Of a stretch of DNA of 64,000 nucleotides, positions 46,168 through 58,401 are shown piece by piece. The notes below the pieces were generated by a model. The model had not been told where the DNA came from. It searched no databases and saw only the letters and a program-made list of their open reading frames with translations. Origin of the DNA: Cycas panzhihuaensis (lineage: Eukaryota; Cycadophyta); assembly GCA_023213395.1 (NCBI GenBank), contig CM041465.1, forward strand, positions 147,257,741 through 147,321,740. The letters are read 5' to 3'. Position 1 is the first letter of the stretch. The number at the start of each line of letters is the position of its first letter. Both the position numbers and the translations under genes were made by a program.

Positions 46168-47648
46168 TTAATTACTTGTTTTACATTTTTTTTACCTTGA
46201 GTTTGATACTCCAATATGTAGATCTCCCCAAGAACATATAAAACAAATGGTCATGGCTTGAAAGCAAATATTATATAAGGAAATTATGTCTATTTTAAAT
46301 TCTTGTCTTCTCCCATCCCTTAATTTTATGGATCTTTAGGTAGACTTGATAATTAAAAGTCATAAAATAGCACAATTCTTACCTATTAGTCTTTAAAGTT
46401 AACTTTAAGATAAGTTTGGAGATTTATTCTACCTACACACTCTTTATTTCACTATAAATATCTCCCATAACCTTAACATTCTGCTCATGAGGTTTGCTTG
46501 CTTATTTATGCTTAAGCAATACCCTTCACATATCCCTTGCTTACCTACACTTAAGTAAGGCATTGTCATATCTCTTTTGGCCATCATTATTGATCCATTT
46601 TTACCTATAGCTAGAGGATTTTTGTATGCCCCAACTATTTCCACCATAATTATGGAGGTTGTCATTCATTTCACTCATAAATATTTTATGTCCATTTGTT
46701 GTAGTATTGATTGTTATTGATACCGTACATCTCTCTGTCTTATCTTGTGACCATACCACGTCTCCTTCATATATTAACTAATATCATTTCAACTATATTG
46801 TAAATTTCCTTTAATACTACCATGACCACGTTGTGGATCCCTTACTGTTGTTCTTTAGTATCAATAATTCCATGCCACACATCTAATATTATTATCCTAC
46901 AATATTGTTCATATAATACTACATATTCTATACTCTATTTTTTCTCTCATACATGTTTATTTCATTTGTATGATTTTTTTTATCACTCTTATTTATTTCT
47001 TCTCTCACAATTATTTATTTGATTTTATATTACTCACTATCTCACATAAGTTTACTTTTTATATTTTCTTCTTACTTGGTTATCACCTTGAATGATTTTT
47101 AAGTTTCTATTAACCACACTCATATATAGCCTTATCCTTATCTTGAGGAAACCCTTCTTTCACTCTCATATATATTTTATTTAGGATTTCCCATGCTAAT
47201 GATTAATAAGCACTTAGTAGTAGTTCTCTTATGACATTATCTTGTTAGAAAGAGATTAGAAAGTAGAAAATATTTTAGCCATCACACTGGGGAATACATG
47301 TCAATGAAGATCCATCTTTGAGTAACAAACTAGGTAAGATCCTTTTATATATTTGGTTTCATTATTTTAGTAAAGGAAATAATGAGAAGAAACACATCAA
47401 TTTATTTTAGGGAAATACGCAAAGTAAATTAATATGATAAAAGAACTAAAAACCCTTACTAAAAGTTACAATTCACTATAGCATACATTTTAGTAACCTT
47501 ACACACACAAATACTTTCATTACATATAAGGACATTTGTTCCTTATGTAGTGAGATTTATTCCTCTCCTATAAGGTATATCTTGACTATAAGCATATCCT
47601 TAGATTAGAAGAATGAAGACCCTTACCCATTGAAATAAAATTTAACCA

Positions 47649-47758
47649 GGATTTATTCATATACTTGTGTGAATCTTTTATTGATAATTTACTTTACTTC
47701 TGGATTGATACTTTGTAATTTTTTTTTTAATATACTTTATTCATTTTAGCTTTTTGTA
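47649..47758 (+). repeat. 5' LTR remnant of I
   Basis: AGGATTTATTCATATACTTG to CATTTTAGCTTTTTGTA aligns with 53328-53447 of the 3' LTR. The first two thirds are absent. Confidence 0.7.
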
Positions 47759-47770
47759 TAATATCAAAAC

Positions 47771-49960
47771 AACATTGATCTTTATGTCCATGTAGAGTGA
47801 GGCAAGAGTGTAACTTATTATTTGATATCAAGCAAGTTTCTTTCTTAATAAATCTAAGATAAGAGGATAAAAACATGGAAGTGTGGTGATCCTTTGGTAA
47901 GATTGTTGTTTTAACAATGTGTTTTTTTATAATGGCACACTATTAACAAGATGTATAATTTCATGTAATTCTCATGAGTTTCATTTCTTAGTTTTCGTCA
48001 TGTACAAAAGTTCTTAAAAGCCTAATTTGGTTTGTTATATTTTAAAGATAGATATGGAGTTCATAGGGGTGTTGTAGATCATTGTGCAAATTCTTTACAC
48101 ACTTTTTTAAAAGTTTTTCTTTGTTGGGCATTCAATTTTTGTTTCGAATTTTTAAAGAAGGAAGCATTATGTATGATTATTTCTCTACCCATTTCTCTTA
48201 TGTTTTACATATTCTAAAGTTGTGTATTAAATAAAAAATATTTGAGAATGTTGTAGAATAATTTTATAATTGCATTTGCTAATTTTCTTGAAGAAAAATT
48301 TAAGTGGGCTCTTGTTTTATGAATTGGACAACTATCATTAAAATAATATGTTGTTTAGGATATTGTTTACTCCTTTTTCACTAAAAATCTACATTTTAAA
48401 GTTGGGAATCAGCCCTAAACTATCTAAAAATGTTTCAAATTGATTTAGTAGCTTCATTTAATGATTTTTTTGAAGAAAAATGAGTTGTACAGTTACAAAA
48501 TGTTAGGCACTCTTTAAATCCCACATTGATGTTTGTTCAACTTGCAACACTTTATTTTCATTTATGTTTCATTAAATGGCTATCAAATTTAGTAGATAAT
48601 AGTCTTCTAATCATGTTTGTGGCTTTAGATTACTTCCTCAAGCTTTAAATTAATCAAATTAATTATTTTGAGATAAATCAATGGTGGTGGAGTGACAAGC
48701 ATGCTAAAAAATTGCAGGCCTTTAGTTCTTTTGTTTTTTTACTTTAGCTTATAAAGTTAAGTAAAATTAAAGTGTTCTTAATGAGTTTTGACATCCACCC
48801 CCTTTATTTCATTATCCCTTGATCTTTTAGCTCTCATGTGACTTAACTCTAAGATAGAAAAGGCCTTGACATTGTTTTCTTATTTTTTGATGCTTTTCCA
48901 ACTAACTAAAGGCTATGAATAGTTGTAAATAGTATTTTTGAAAATAAACTTCTTCATAAAGCACCTTATTTATGCTCTTTAAAGCCTTCTTTTATTTTAA
49001 AAAATATTAAAAGAATAAAAAAATCTAAAGATTTTTTAAAGATCTTTTTGCATGTTTCTTGTATTTTCTAGCTTTATATGTGGTGACCAACATAATTTCT
49101 CACTTTATTGGCTCCCTACATGGTGTCCATTATCAAATTTTAAATCCTTTTAATCTGAATACCTATATGGTGACCATGTTTTCATAATGGTGAGTGTAAA
49201 TATTTCTAAATTTTTATTACTTAATACACATAAGTTAAATAGGAAGAATTACGTAATATGAAAATTTTAAGATTCCTACAATATTACCATTACAAAATTA
49301 ATTGAACTAGTTGATAGGTTAGAGAAAAGACCTAAAGGAAATGTTCTTGCTATAAGTTTTATGAAACTAATGGTGAGATGCTTATAATCATTAGCATGTC
49401 TATATGTAATGACTTAATTATGCATGTATAAGGGATGACTACAACCCATGGTGGATGGGTGATATTACAAGAGTTATACAAGTCTAAGAATGAGATTAGC
49501 ATTTTGTATCTAAGAAATCAATTATGCTTTCTTAGGATGTGGTCCTCCTTGTCTATAGCTTTGTATCTGTAAAAGGTAAAGAATATTAGAGACCAGGTGG
49601 TTGTTGTTGGAGAGGCCATTAATTATAAGGAATTAGTATTTATAACCCTAAATAGTTTCTATTAAGGGTTTCATGTGATTATAATAAGTATGAATCTAGG
49701 AGAGAGAACTCTATCATTGTATTTTAAGCATTTTTATAGGTTTTATTATATGAAGAGCAATGTTTGAGTGGATATAATAATCACGATGATGTGGCCCTTA
49801 AGATGAAAATTAAGGGCAAATGGATACCTAAATCCTACACATAGTACATGTCTCAATTTTAAAGTAGAGCACTAGGTAAAAATGATCTTAAGAAGCACTA
49901 CAACAATTAGCAACATGAACAACATCAATAATAACATGCATAAAAGTAATAACAACAACT
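47771..49960 (+). other. Leader and probable gag region of I
   Basis: About 2.2 kb without a convincing domain. Gag should lie in 49000-49960, but only scattered open stretches remain. The 61-codon frame at 48032-48217 looks like chance. Confidence 0.45.
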
Positions 49961-51480
49961 ACATGCATAACAAAAAAGATTGTCTTACTTTTATTGTGGA
50001 AAAGTTGGCCAGATAACTAAAAATAATTATAAGAAGGCATAAAATAAAGGTAAAAATAAGGTTAAAGGAAATTTAACTTTGAGGAAGTTAAAAAATAACA
50101 TACAATCTCCATGGCCGCTATGCTTGAAACTAGGCAGGAAGTAAGAACCTAATTAATTAATTCGAGAACAATCATGTATATTTCTTTTAAGAGGTAATGG
50201 TTTCAAGATTTAAACCATCATGATGGCATAATTTTATTAGGTGATAATAGTAAGCATAGAGTTACAAGACTTGTAAATATCCTAAAAACTAATGGTAGGC
50301 TTAACAAAATCTTTAATGCTCTGTATATATCCTTATTTAAAAATAATATATTATTTAGTAATCAAATATAGAAGCCGTGTTTAATGAGGACAATTATAAG
50401 ATTAAAGAAGGAGATGATATTATTGCTCAAGGGAGGTAAGAGAATGATTTATAAAAGTTTTCTCACATACTTAAGCATGGATTTATGAGTAAAGAAGTGA
50501 ATAACCACTTATGGCATGACTGATATGGTCACCTTAATTATCTTAACTTAAATTTCTAAATAGACTCAACATGGTGAGTAGCTTACCCCTTATACAAAAG
50601 GAGGATGAGGTTTGTAATATATGTGTATTAGGAAAATAACATAGGAAAAAGTTCATAGAGAATCACTCTAGAGCTAAGGAGAGGTTAGAGTTAATTCATA
50701 GTGATTTATATAAACTATTCTCCAAATAGTCCTTTAGAGGAGCATATTACTTAATGACTTTTATAAATGACTTTATGGGAAAGATATGAATTTATCTCCT
50801 TAAGTATAAGTCATAAGCATTTCATTTATTCAAGTAGTTTAAAGTAATGTGGATATCTTTCTTAGGTTTAAAAATTAAAACCTTAAGAAGTGATAGTAGT
50901 GGAAAGTATAAATCTGTTACATTCTTACAATTTTCCAAGGAAGAAGGAATCATAAGGTAGTTTACTATTACATATATACCATACCATAATGGAATTGAAG
51001 AGAGAGAATAGGGCTATTATAGAGATGGCTAGATGTATTATCAAAGCCAAAGATATTTCTCCTAGTTATTAGAGTGAAGCAGTCCCCATAGTAGTTTACC
51101 TCCAAAACAGATATTTCACCAAAGTAGTTAAGGATGTAATACATGAGGAAGAATGGACTAGATAAAAGCCATGTGTTAGTTACTTTAGATTTTTTTAGAG
51201 AATTTCATATGCTCATATTCCTGTAAAGAGAAGAAGTTAGATGACAAAAGTAGAAAATGTATACTTGTTAGATACATCTATGTATCTAAGGCTTACAAGT
51301 TAATAGACCTATCTAATAAGGAAATCATAATTAGTAGGGACGTCATCTTTGATTAACACAAAGATGATAAAGTTTAAGTTAAAATTAAAGATAAAAATAT
51401 AAGTACAAATATCAATATTAACATACCTAAATCTAGCTCAAGGGGACAAAGTGCAAGAACATAAAGTCTTATATCTCAAA
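49961..51480 (+). pseudogene. Zinc knuckle, protease trace and integrase of I
   Basis: LTFIVEK/SYFYCGKVGQITKNNYKKA marks a zinc knuckle with lost Cys/His (about 49985). WFQDLNHHDGIILLGDN (about 50200) is the stretch after the protease active site. Integrase follows with RLELIHSDLY (first Asp), KTLRSDSSGKY (second Asp), ARCIIKAKDISPSYWSEAVP and TKVVKDVIHEEEWT. Stops and frame changes occur throughout. Confidence 0.7.
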
Positions 51481-51639
51481 GCTCACTACAGGGTAAAACT
51501 TTATAAGGGTCTTCACCTAATTTAACTAAGTGGTATAAGTAGATAATCAAAGACTCATGTATTAGGGAGATTAACATTAATTAGGTGGTGAAGACAAAGG
51601 TATAAAAAAGGTAAGAAATACACTGTGGCTTTATGTCTA

Positions 51640-53100
51640 ATGTTTGAGCTCAAAAGAGACAAACTCCTTTGAAGAAGCAAAGGAGAAAGTTGAGTGGGAA
51701 AACATCATGGAAGAGAAGTATAACATCCATAATAAAAACTAATATATGGGACTTGGTTAAAATTCCCATTAGTAAAAGACTAATTGGATGTATATGAGTT
51801 TATAGATTTAAGTTTTTCTTAGATGGTTTCATAAGAAAGTACAAAGCTAAAGTTATCACTAAGACATATGCTCAAGTCAAAGGTATAAACTTTGAAGAAA
51901 CATTTACTCTAATAAGAAAGATGACTATGATTAGTATAGTAGAATAGTTTGGCTAGAAAATCCACCAAATAGATGTAAAAAGTGCTTTTCTAAATAACAT
52001 TCTAAAGTATGAGATCTATATGGATCAACCACAGGGATTTGGTCCATAGGCTAAAGAAAGCTTTACTTGGTATGCTTAAATCAATGAAGATTTCTTAATT
52101 CATGGTTTCATAGGCTATGAGTCAAATCACAATTTATATGTAAAGTTAGATGATGGACATGCACTTATAATTATGATTTATATTGATGATTTAATCATTA
52201 TTGGGAGTGACATCAAATAGATTAAAGATCTCAAAGAACACTTATTAAAAACAATTAAGATGACAGAGTTATGAATTCTACATTACTATCTTAAAATCAA
52301 GATATTACAAGAGCATGAAAGCATGTTCATATCATAATCTAAACATGCATGTAATTCATTGGAGACATTTCACATGGACAAGTTCAAATTGGTTGTTAAT
52401 CCCATATAAACAAGTATAAAGCTAATTAGGTAAACTAATGAAGAGAGCATAAATAAAACCTTATATAGATAGTTAGTGGACAGTTTGATCTATCTAACTA
52501 CCATGAGACCTAATATTAGTTATGATGTTAGCATGGCATCAAGATTTATGAGTAGTCCTTACATTTCATATTAGAAAGTTGCTAAACATATTCTGAGTTA
52601 AGTAAATAGGACTATTAGGATTGAGCTTGAGTTCTCCAAGTGTCTAGATTTTAGATTATAGGGGTATGTAAATTTAAATTGGGAAGGTGACAATGATGAT
52701 ATGAAGTGTATTTCTAGATATATCTTGATACTAGGATAGTTATCATTTCTTAAGATATATCATTATCATCGATAGAGGTAGAGTATAAAATAATAGTTAT
52801 AGATACTTATGAGGCAATTTGGCTGAGGGTGTTATAGTTATCACCACATTCAAATTTATTAGGAGGGTGTCATAGTTTTATTCTGTAATAACCACAATAC
52901 CATACAACTCTTAAAGAATCTAGTTTTTTATGCAATGATAAAGCGTATCAAGATCTATCAAAATTCCATTTGGAAATAGATATAAAATAATCTAGTATAG
53001 TTGGTATAATACCTAACTAAGGACTAGATTATAGATATATTGACTAAGGCACTAAGTAGGTAGAAGTTCAAGAAGTTTAGAGGAATTCTTAGGGTCAAAG
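51640..53100 (+). pseudogene. Reverse transcriptase and RNase H of I
   Basis: Landmarks are KYKAKVITKTYAQVKGINFE, IHQIDVKSAFLNN, YMDQPQGF, MIYIDDLIIIGSD (the YVDD box as YIDD), DSLIYLTTMRPNISYDV and near the end DILTKALSR. Order and spacing match copia. Several stops are present, including one replacing the Trp or Gln codons typical of the family. Confidence 0.8.
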
Positions 53101-53116
53101 ATAATAAAGTTAATAT

Positions 53117-53126
53117 TATGGGGGAG
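53117..53126 (+). promoter_or_regulatory. Polypurine tract of I
   Basis: TATGGGGGAG lies directly before the TGTTAGGAATAATG start of the 3' LTR. Confidence 0.8.
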
Positions 53127-53447
53127 TGTTAGGAATAATGTTAACTTTATAATTTTATGTTATTAAAGGTATTTTCTCACATATGTAAGAATGTAACTCC
53201 TTAGTTTAATATTATGTAACTCCCATATTATATTATAACTCATGTCTCTTTGTATCAATACTTTATACCCACCAATGAGATACATGTATAAGTATGAGAC
53301 ACTTTCTTCTATTATGTTAATGAGGATTTATCTAGGACTTGTTAGCATACTTATGTAAAGGTTTTATTAGTGTTTTTCTTTTCTTTTGCATTGTTACTCT
53401 GTAAAATTTTTCTCTTAATATGCTTTGTTCATTTTAGTTTTTTATGA
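53127..53447 (+). repeat. 3' LTR of I
   Basis: It starts TGTTAGGAATAATGTTAAC and ends near TTTTTTATGA. It is about 321 bp. The inner two thirds have no counterpart left in the 5' copy. Confidence 0.75.
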
Positions 53448-56185
53448 AGGTACCTCTTGCCAAGAAAAAGAGAATAATAAGAGTTGTAATGGAAAATAAT
53501 AATACAACATCTATCATTTCTTATCAACTAGAAGTTTAGGTCATATACTCTAAATACACCATAATCTTAGGGTTAGATGCCCTAGAGATAAAAGCATATA
53601 GAGCTTATCAACCACTTAAAATAGAGTAATATGCTTAGAACTCAAGAGTTATAGGTAACTTTACTAAAGTTCCTCAAATAAAGGAAGGAGAAACACATCA
53701 ATAATCTAAAGAAAATAGTCAAGGTACTTATGAATAGAGGGATGATATCCCTCAAAATAATCAAGAGGAAGAATCAAGGCCAATAGTTGCTCTAGAGTCA
53801 AAGATTAATAAGGAAGGGTGATGACTAGCCTATCAACACTCAAAAGAATGCTAAACTCCATCAAGATGAAATGGTATCAATTCATAATCCTAATAATATT
53901 AAACATAATCCTTTTAAAGGTATACCCTCTAGGATAATTAGAGGAGGAAGAACATCCATAGATAAGGAATCAACAACATTTGTAGATGACCAATGTTCAC
54001 TATGGATCCCTAGGTACAACAAAAATAGGAAACTAGGCTGCAAGGAGGGTCACATAAAAAAGTGATAAGTGGTGAGGTGCCTATTAGTAACTTCTATAAA
54101 TAGAAGCTAGAAGAGAAATTCATTCATCTAATATGGGTGCAAGCTTAAGGACAAATACAGAAAGAGGACTTATCCTCAAAAGATCAATCTCCTTTAAAAG
54201 TTATCAACTCCCATCTTAGGGAAAAATATAGAGAGAGGACTTATCCTTAAAAGATCAAACTCCTTTAGAAGTTGTTAACTCCCATATAATAATTATAGAA
54301 ATGCTCAGAGAAGTTTAAAGGATTGCAAGAGTAAGCAAATGAAATAAGAGAAAAAAGTCTTAGGTTAAAAGTAAAAATACACCCCTAAAATAAAGCCTAA
54401 TGTACAATGTTATGGGAGCCTTTATAACAAGGTGCTTTTAATCAAGTTGAGCATCCCAATGAATAGCTAAAGTAGGCTTTAAGAGGGACATAGTTAATGT
54501 AGAGTTTAACAAATATAGGTTATGAGGATATGATCACTTTGGTTACAAACATTTAGGATTTTCTAGCTAAAGTACATAAATTACGAAAATTAGTAGATTC
54601 CTTGGTAAAGATATTGAATAATTATTACAATATGTTTGATGAGGTTATACAAGGAAAACTTTAGGAGTCACAATAAAGGGTTGCAAGTTTAACCTTTACA
54701 TCATCTCCTGATTAGTTATTTTATGCAAGATGGGAATAACTATTGATTGTAACATTCACCCATCTTAGAGAAGAAGCATATTCTCCACAAAAGCAATAGC
54801 TAAATCTACTTTTCCCTAAATTTATAACCCTTTGTCAAAGAAATGAACTTTCCTTTATAATAAGAGAGGAAGGTCACATAGAAAAATATCATTTTCTAAG
54901 AGAGATTAAAGAATATAATGTAAGGAGACTACAAGAAAATGTGACCCATGATGCTCTAAATTCTCAACAATGAGCCCAACATTTGTATGCTCAAATTGAG
55001 AGACAAGCATAGCTAAAATGTTTAACCCAAGTGGAGTCACCTAAACTAGAGTAGATAATGGCAAGATGTTACCAGCTCCAACTCTCCATAGAGTTGGCTA
55101 ATACTTCCTTAGCTCAATAAATTTTTTCTTAAGTTGGAGTAGTTATAATGGTCAAGCAATTAAATAGGAATTTTAACAATTAGAAGTAGCTATTATTTAG
55201 AATTAGTTTTAAAAGGAAGGTGGACAAAAGAAAAAGTATTATTATCACTTAGTCTACCCTATATAATTACCAACTTTTCTATTTTCTTTACTTTACTATT
55301 TTTCCAACGATGATACATACTTATGTCAATTTCACACCCTCAATTTTTAAATGCTTCTTTTGCTTGTTGTATTCTCTTCTTTTAAACTAAAATTTGGACA
55401 TGTACAAGATAGACCTACATGAAAATCTTGGTTCATGGGCAAGGACATAATAAGAGTCTAGGGCACCACTCTTATTAAATCATATACTATTATAATCTTA
55501 AGTTGCACTTCATGTTATTAGACTTATTGCATATCAAATTGATGAGTTAGTCTACTCTCTGATCCCTCATATGTAATTTGTTCTATAATTATTAAGTATC
55601 ATTTAGGTTTATTAAATCTACCTACTATACTTTGAGAATGTTCAATGATGATTCATAATTTCTATAATTTTCCAACTTAGTTCTTAGTTATCATGGAGAT
55701 TATATACTCATGTTTTTAATATTATAAATGTCTATTTAAGAAGTTGTTTTAGCACTATCTTATTTTACTTCTTTTGTGTTCTTATTTCACTTTATGTTAC
55801 CTTCTTAACACTATTTCTTGTCATTTATTTTTCTTGCACAAACACCATTAATTTACATCATCTATAAAAAATGTAGTTGCTCATTTTATATATTGTAAAT
55901 GCTATATGTGATGTATCACCAATTATAAATAATTAAGAAGTCATCCCTCATTAAGTGAAGGATTTTTACCTATTTATTACCATATCTTTTTACAATCTTA
56001 ATTTGAACATTATGTGGACCTTGTCACCATTGCCAAAAAATATTAGGAGATACAAAATTACAAGTCAATATGGACCATCTCTTACAACTAATCCAACTAG
56101 AGGAAAACACAAATATAGTAACATGATTATAGAATATAGAGAAGAATCATCAAAAGACATGGCATGGCTACCATATCAAAGCCCC
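53448..56185 (+). other. Unassigned, partly gypsy-like DNA (element J, left part)
   Basis: Plus-strand open stretches occur (for example 53871-54065 and 55955-56191), but no domain is certain. The last codons before D (KYSNMIIEYREESSKDMAWL) run into the gypsy integrase C-terminus found after D at 61445. A 70-bp tandem duplication lies at 54148-54287. A Gln/Glu-rich helical-looking stretch is read around 54850-55100. Confidence 0.35.
54148..54287. repeat. Tandem duplication of a 70-bp unit
   Basis: Copies 54148-54217 and 54218-54287 share AGAGGACTTATCCT, AAAAGATCAA, CTCCTTTA and TTAACTCCCAT-like segments with a few substitutions. Confidence 0.9.
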
Positions 56186-56405
56186 TGTTGAAAAACATAG
56201 CATAATTTAAACAGAGAAGAGAAGAGTATGTATTTTATTAAGATTCAATCTCCTTAAATATACATCAATAATGTGATGGTTACAACCTCTAATGTAATCG
56301 ATCAGTCTGAGACTGCCAAGTGGCACAATCTTACATTATGACTACATTAAGGGTGGTCCTAACATGACCCCCGTTCTTACTTAGAGAAAACATTACATCT
56401 CAACA
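56186..56405 (-). repeat. 3' LTR of element D
   Basis: TGTTGAAAAACATAGC to ATCTCAACA, 220 bp. The reverse-complement purine tract CCCCCTCTTAA follows at 56406-56416. Confidence 0.95.
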
Positions 56406-56412
56406 CCCCCTC

Positions 56413-56970
56413 TTAATGTTTTATCTCTAATAATCTTATTTTGTCTCTTAAATATTTGAGCCTTTCTCTTCCAAGAGGCTTTGTCAGAAGATCTGTAACT
56501 TGTTCAGCTGTGGGACAATATTCCAAGTCAATCTCTTTATTATGCACATTTTCTCTTATGAAATGATGATGAACTTTAATATGCTTTGTTTTTGCATGTA
56601 GAATTAGATTTTTTGTTAGCTTGATGGCACTTTGATTGTCACATTTCAAGGAGGTTGCTCCTTTTTGCTGTTGATCTAAGTCAAGCAGAAGTTGTCTTAA
56701 CTAGATAGCTTCACAGGTTGCTAGCGTAGCTACTTTGTATTCTGCTTCTGTAGAGGAGAGAGCTACTGTAGCTTGTTTCTTACTACACCATGAGATTGAT
56801 GAAGATCCTGAGAAAAAATAATATCCACTAGTGGATTTCCTTTATTCTTTGTCACCAGCCCAGTCAGAGTCGCAATACCCTGATATTTCGATTGGGTACC
56901 CTTTTAAGTATACTAACTTAAGATCTGTTATTCCTTTAAGATATCTTAAAATTCTTTTTGTAGCTTGCTA
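56413..56970 (-). pseudogene. RNase H domain of D
   Basis: Landmarks are [50 protein letters not shown] and TDLLTKPLGRERL, ending KH and the terminal stop at 56413. The family's catalytic acidic residues (D of YCDSD, E of TEAEY, D of CDNQS) are all present. Three stops fall in the N-terminal half. Confidence 0.92.
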
Positions 56971-58044
56971 ATGTCTCAACTTTAGATTTTGCATGTATCT
57001 GGATATTAGTCCTACTGAGTAGGATATGTCAGGCCTGGCGGCTGTCAAATAAATCAGACTTCCAATCATTTGTCTATACAAGGTGACATCTACATCCTTT
57101 TCCATACTATCTGCTATTAAGTCACAGTTTGTTTCCATGGGTGTTGTACATGGATTACAGTTCTCCATCTGAAATTGAACAAGTAGATTTTTGATGTAGT
57201 TACTTTGGGACAAGGTTATATAGTTTTGATGCTGACCTACCTCCAATCCCAAGTAGTAATTTAGTGGACCCAAGTCTGTCATTTTAAATTTCTGCTGAAG
57301 TTGACTCTTGATGCCCTTAATTCCTCCTTCATCATTTCTAGTAAGAAGCATATCATCTACATAGACAACAATTATTGTTATCTTGTTGTTTATTTTCCTT
57401 ATGTAGAGACTGGAGTCAAAGTTACATCGATTGAACTTATTTTCTTCAAGGAAATGATCTAATTTGACATACCAAGCGCGTGGATCTTGTTTTAGACCAT
57501 ACAGAGCCTTTTTTAATCTGTAGACCAGATTCTCCTGTCCCTGTTCAGCGTATCCTTCTGGTTGTTGCATATAGACTTCTTCTTCTAGTTCACCATTTAA
57601 GAAGGTGCTTTTTACATCTAGTTGGGAGATTTTCCAATTTTTTGCTGCAGCCAAGGCTATTACTATTCTTACCGTGTTCATCTTTGCCACTAGAGAAAAG
57701 GTCTCATCAAAATCTACACCTACTGTTTGTGTGTACCCTTTCGCGACTAACCTTGCTTTGTATTTTTCTATTTTACCATCCATTCCCTTCTTTGTTTTGT
57801 AAACCCATTTGCAGCTTACAGTGGATATATTGGCTGGTAGTTCTACTAATTCCCACATTTGATTCTTCTTGATTGAGTTCATTTCATTGTCCATTGCCAC
57901 TTTCCATTCTTGACGATCTTTTACTTTTTGAAAGTTTTGAGGTTCGACTTTGCTTAGAAGAGCTCTTGAACTTTGTCCCTGTGTTTTCTGTTCTATTACA
58001 TTACTTTTTCCTTCTTCAATTATTTTAATATACCATTTTGGCAA
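56968..58044 (-). pseudogene. Reverse transcriptase domain of D (358-codon open stretch)
   Basis: This is the longest open stretch in the window. It contains KDRQEWKVAMDNEMNSIKKN, YKARLVAKGYTQTVGVDFDE, QLDVKSTFLNGELEEEVYMQ, LYGLKQDPRAWY, the catalytic VVYVDDMLL, LNYYLGLEV and LYRQMIGSLIYLTAARPDIS. This is a complete RVT_2 domain with both Asp of the YVDD box. It would copy element RNA into DNA in the particle. The plus-strand frames at 57480-57872 are antisense shadows. Confidence 0.95.
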
Positions 58045-58401
58045 CTTTTTCTGTTTGTGTGAGTCTTCTTTCTCGATGGCATCTTCTGATACTTAACTGG
58101 TTTCATTTGATGATGGATCAGCTTGTCCTTCTTCTGAAGTGATTTCAGAATCATTTCCTTCCTCAGCTTCTTGTTCTTCTGAGGTAATTTCTGACTTATT
58201 CTCTTGCTCATCTTCATGTGTCTCTTCGTGTCTGATAGTTGCCTATTCACTTTCCTCCTCACCTTCTATTATTCTAATTTGTGAGGATTCAACAGAATTT
58301 TCTTCGTTAAAAATGACATCTCTTCTTACATAGATTTTGTTTGTTTTGGGATCTATGCATTTGTAGGCTTTTGAATTTTTACTGTAGCCTATCAAGATGC
58401 A
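58045..58401 (-). pseudogene. Integrase C-terminal tail and acidic linker of D
   Basis: Starts CILIGYSKNSKAYKCIDPKT and RRDVIFNEE, the copia integrase tail, then becomes rich in Glu, Ser and Gln with two SEITSEE repeats. Three stops lie between 58045 and 58401, including the one at its start. Such linkers separate integrase from reverse transcriptase in this superfamily and vary quickly. Confidence 0.85.

Larger units (their letters stand above)
38579..47633 (+). mobile_element. Long-LTR non-autonomous element H
   Basis: Two direct repeats of about 2 kb, 38579-40603 and 43718-47633 (the second carrying insertion E2), stay in register at an offset of 5139 bases from the shared TG start. The second copy starts right after a perfect purine tract AAGGGGGGAAA (43707-43717). 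Eight bases after the first copy is TGGCAACCATGCTAGGAA. This can be derived from the TGGCGACTCCGCTGGGGA-type tRNA-Arg primer site of plant Tat/Ogre gypsy elements by about six changes. The 3.1-kb interior has no recognisable coding domain, so H resembles a large retrotransposon derivative (LARD). Target-site duplication was not resolved. Confidence 0.72.
43718..47633 (+). repeat. 3' LTR of H, split by E2
   Basis: The sequence from TGTTTTCTTGAATTTAGG to CCCATTGA aligns with the 5' LTR once 44202-46172 is removed. The sequence on both sides of the insertion (TTTACCACCTTAAT and TTAATTACTTG) joins at a single TTAAT. Confidence 0.8.
47649..53447 (+). mobile_element. Decayed Ty1/copia element I
   Basis: The plus-strand interior shows copia zinc-knuckle, protease, integrase, reverse transcriptase and RNase H traces, then a purine tract and a 3' LTR from 53127. 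The last part of the 5' LTR survives at 47649-47758 (shared TTCATTTTAGCTTTTT end). A primer-binding site altered by four G-to-A changes follows (47759-47770). The outer part of the 5' LTR is missing at the border with H. Stops are so dense that almost no frame exceeds 60 codons, so it is among the oldest elements here. Confidence 0.8.

Noticed and set aside
38579-47633. Segmental duplication of about 1.9 kb
   Set aside because: The second copy starts directly after a purine tract and the first ends near a primer-site candidate, with a constant offset, so an LTR pair explains it better.
53448-56185. Integrated plant pararetrovirus
   Set aside because: The Gln/Glu-rich helical-looking stretches raised the idea, but no movement-protein, coat-protein or reverse-transcriptase motif supports it, and the integrase end at 61445 points to Ty3/gypsy.
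57480-57872. 130-codon plus-strand open frame
   Set aside because: It is exactly antisense to the reverse transcriptase of D. The same applies to 57605-57802, 58139-58333, 59000-59203 and 59677-60202.
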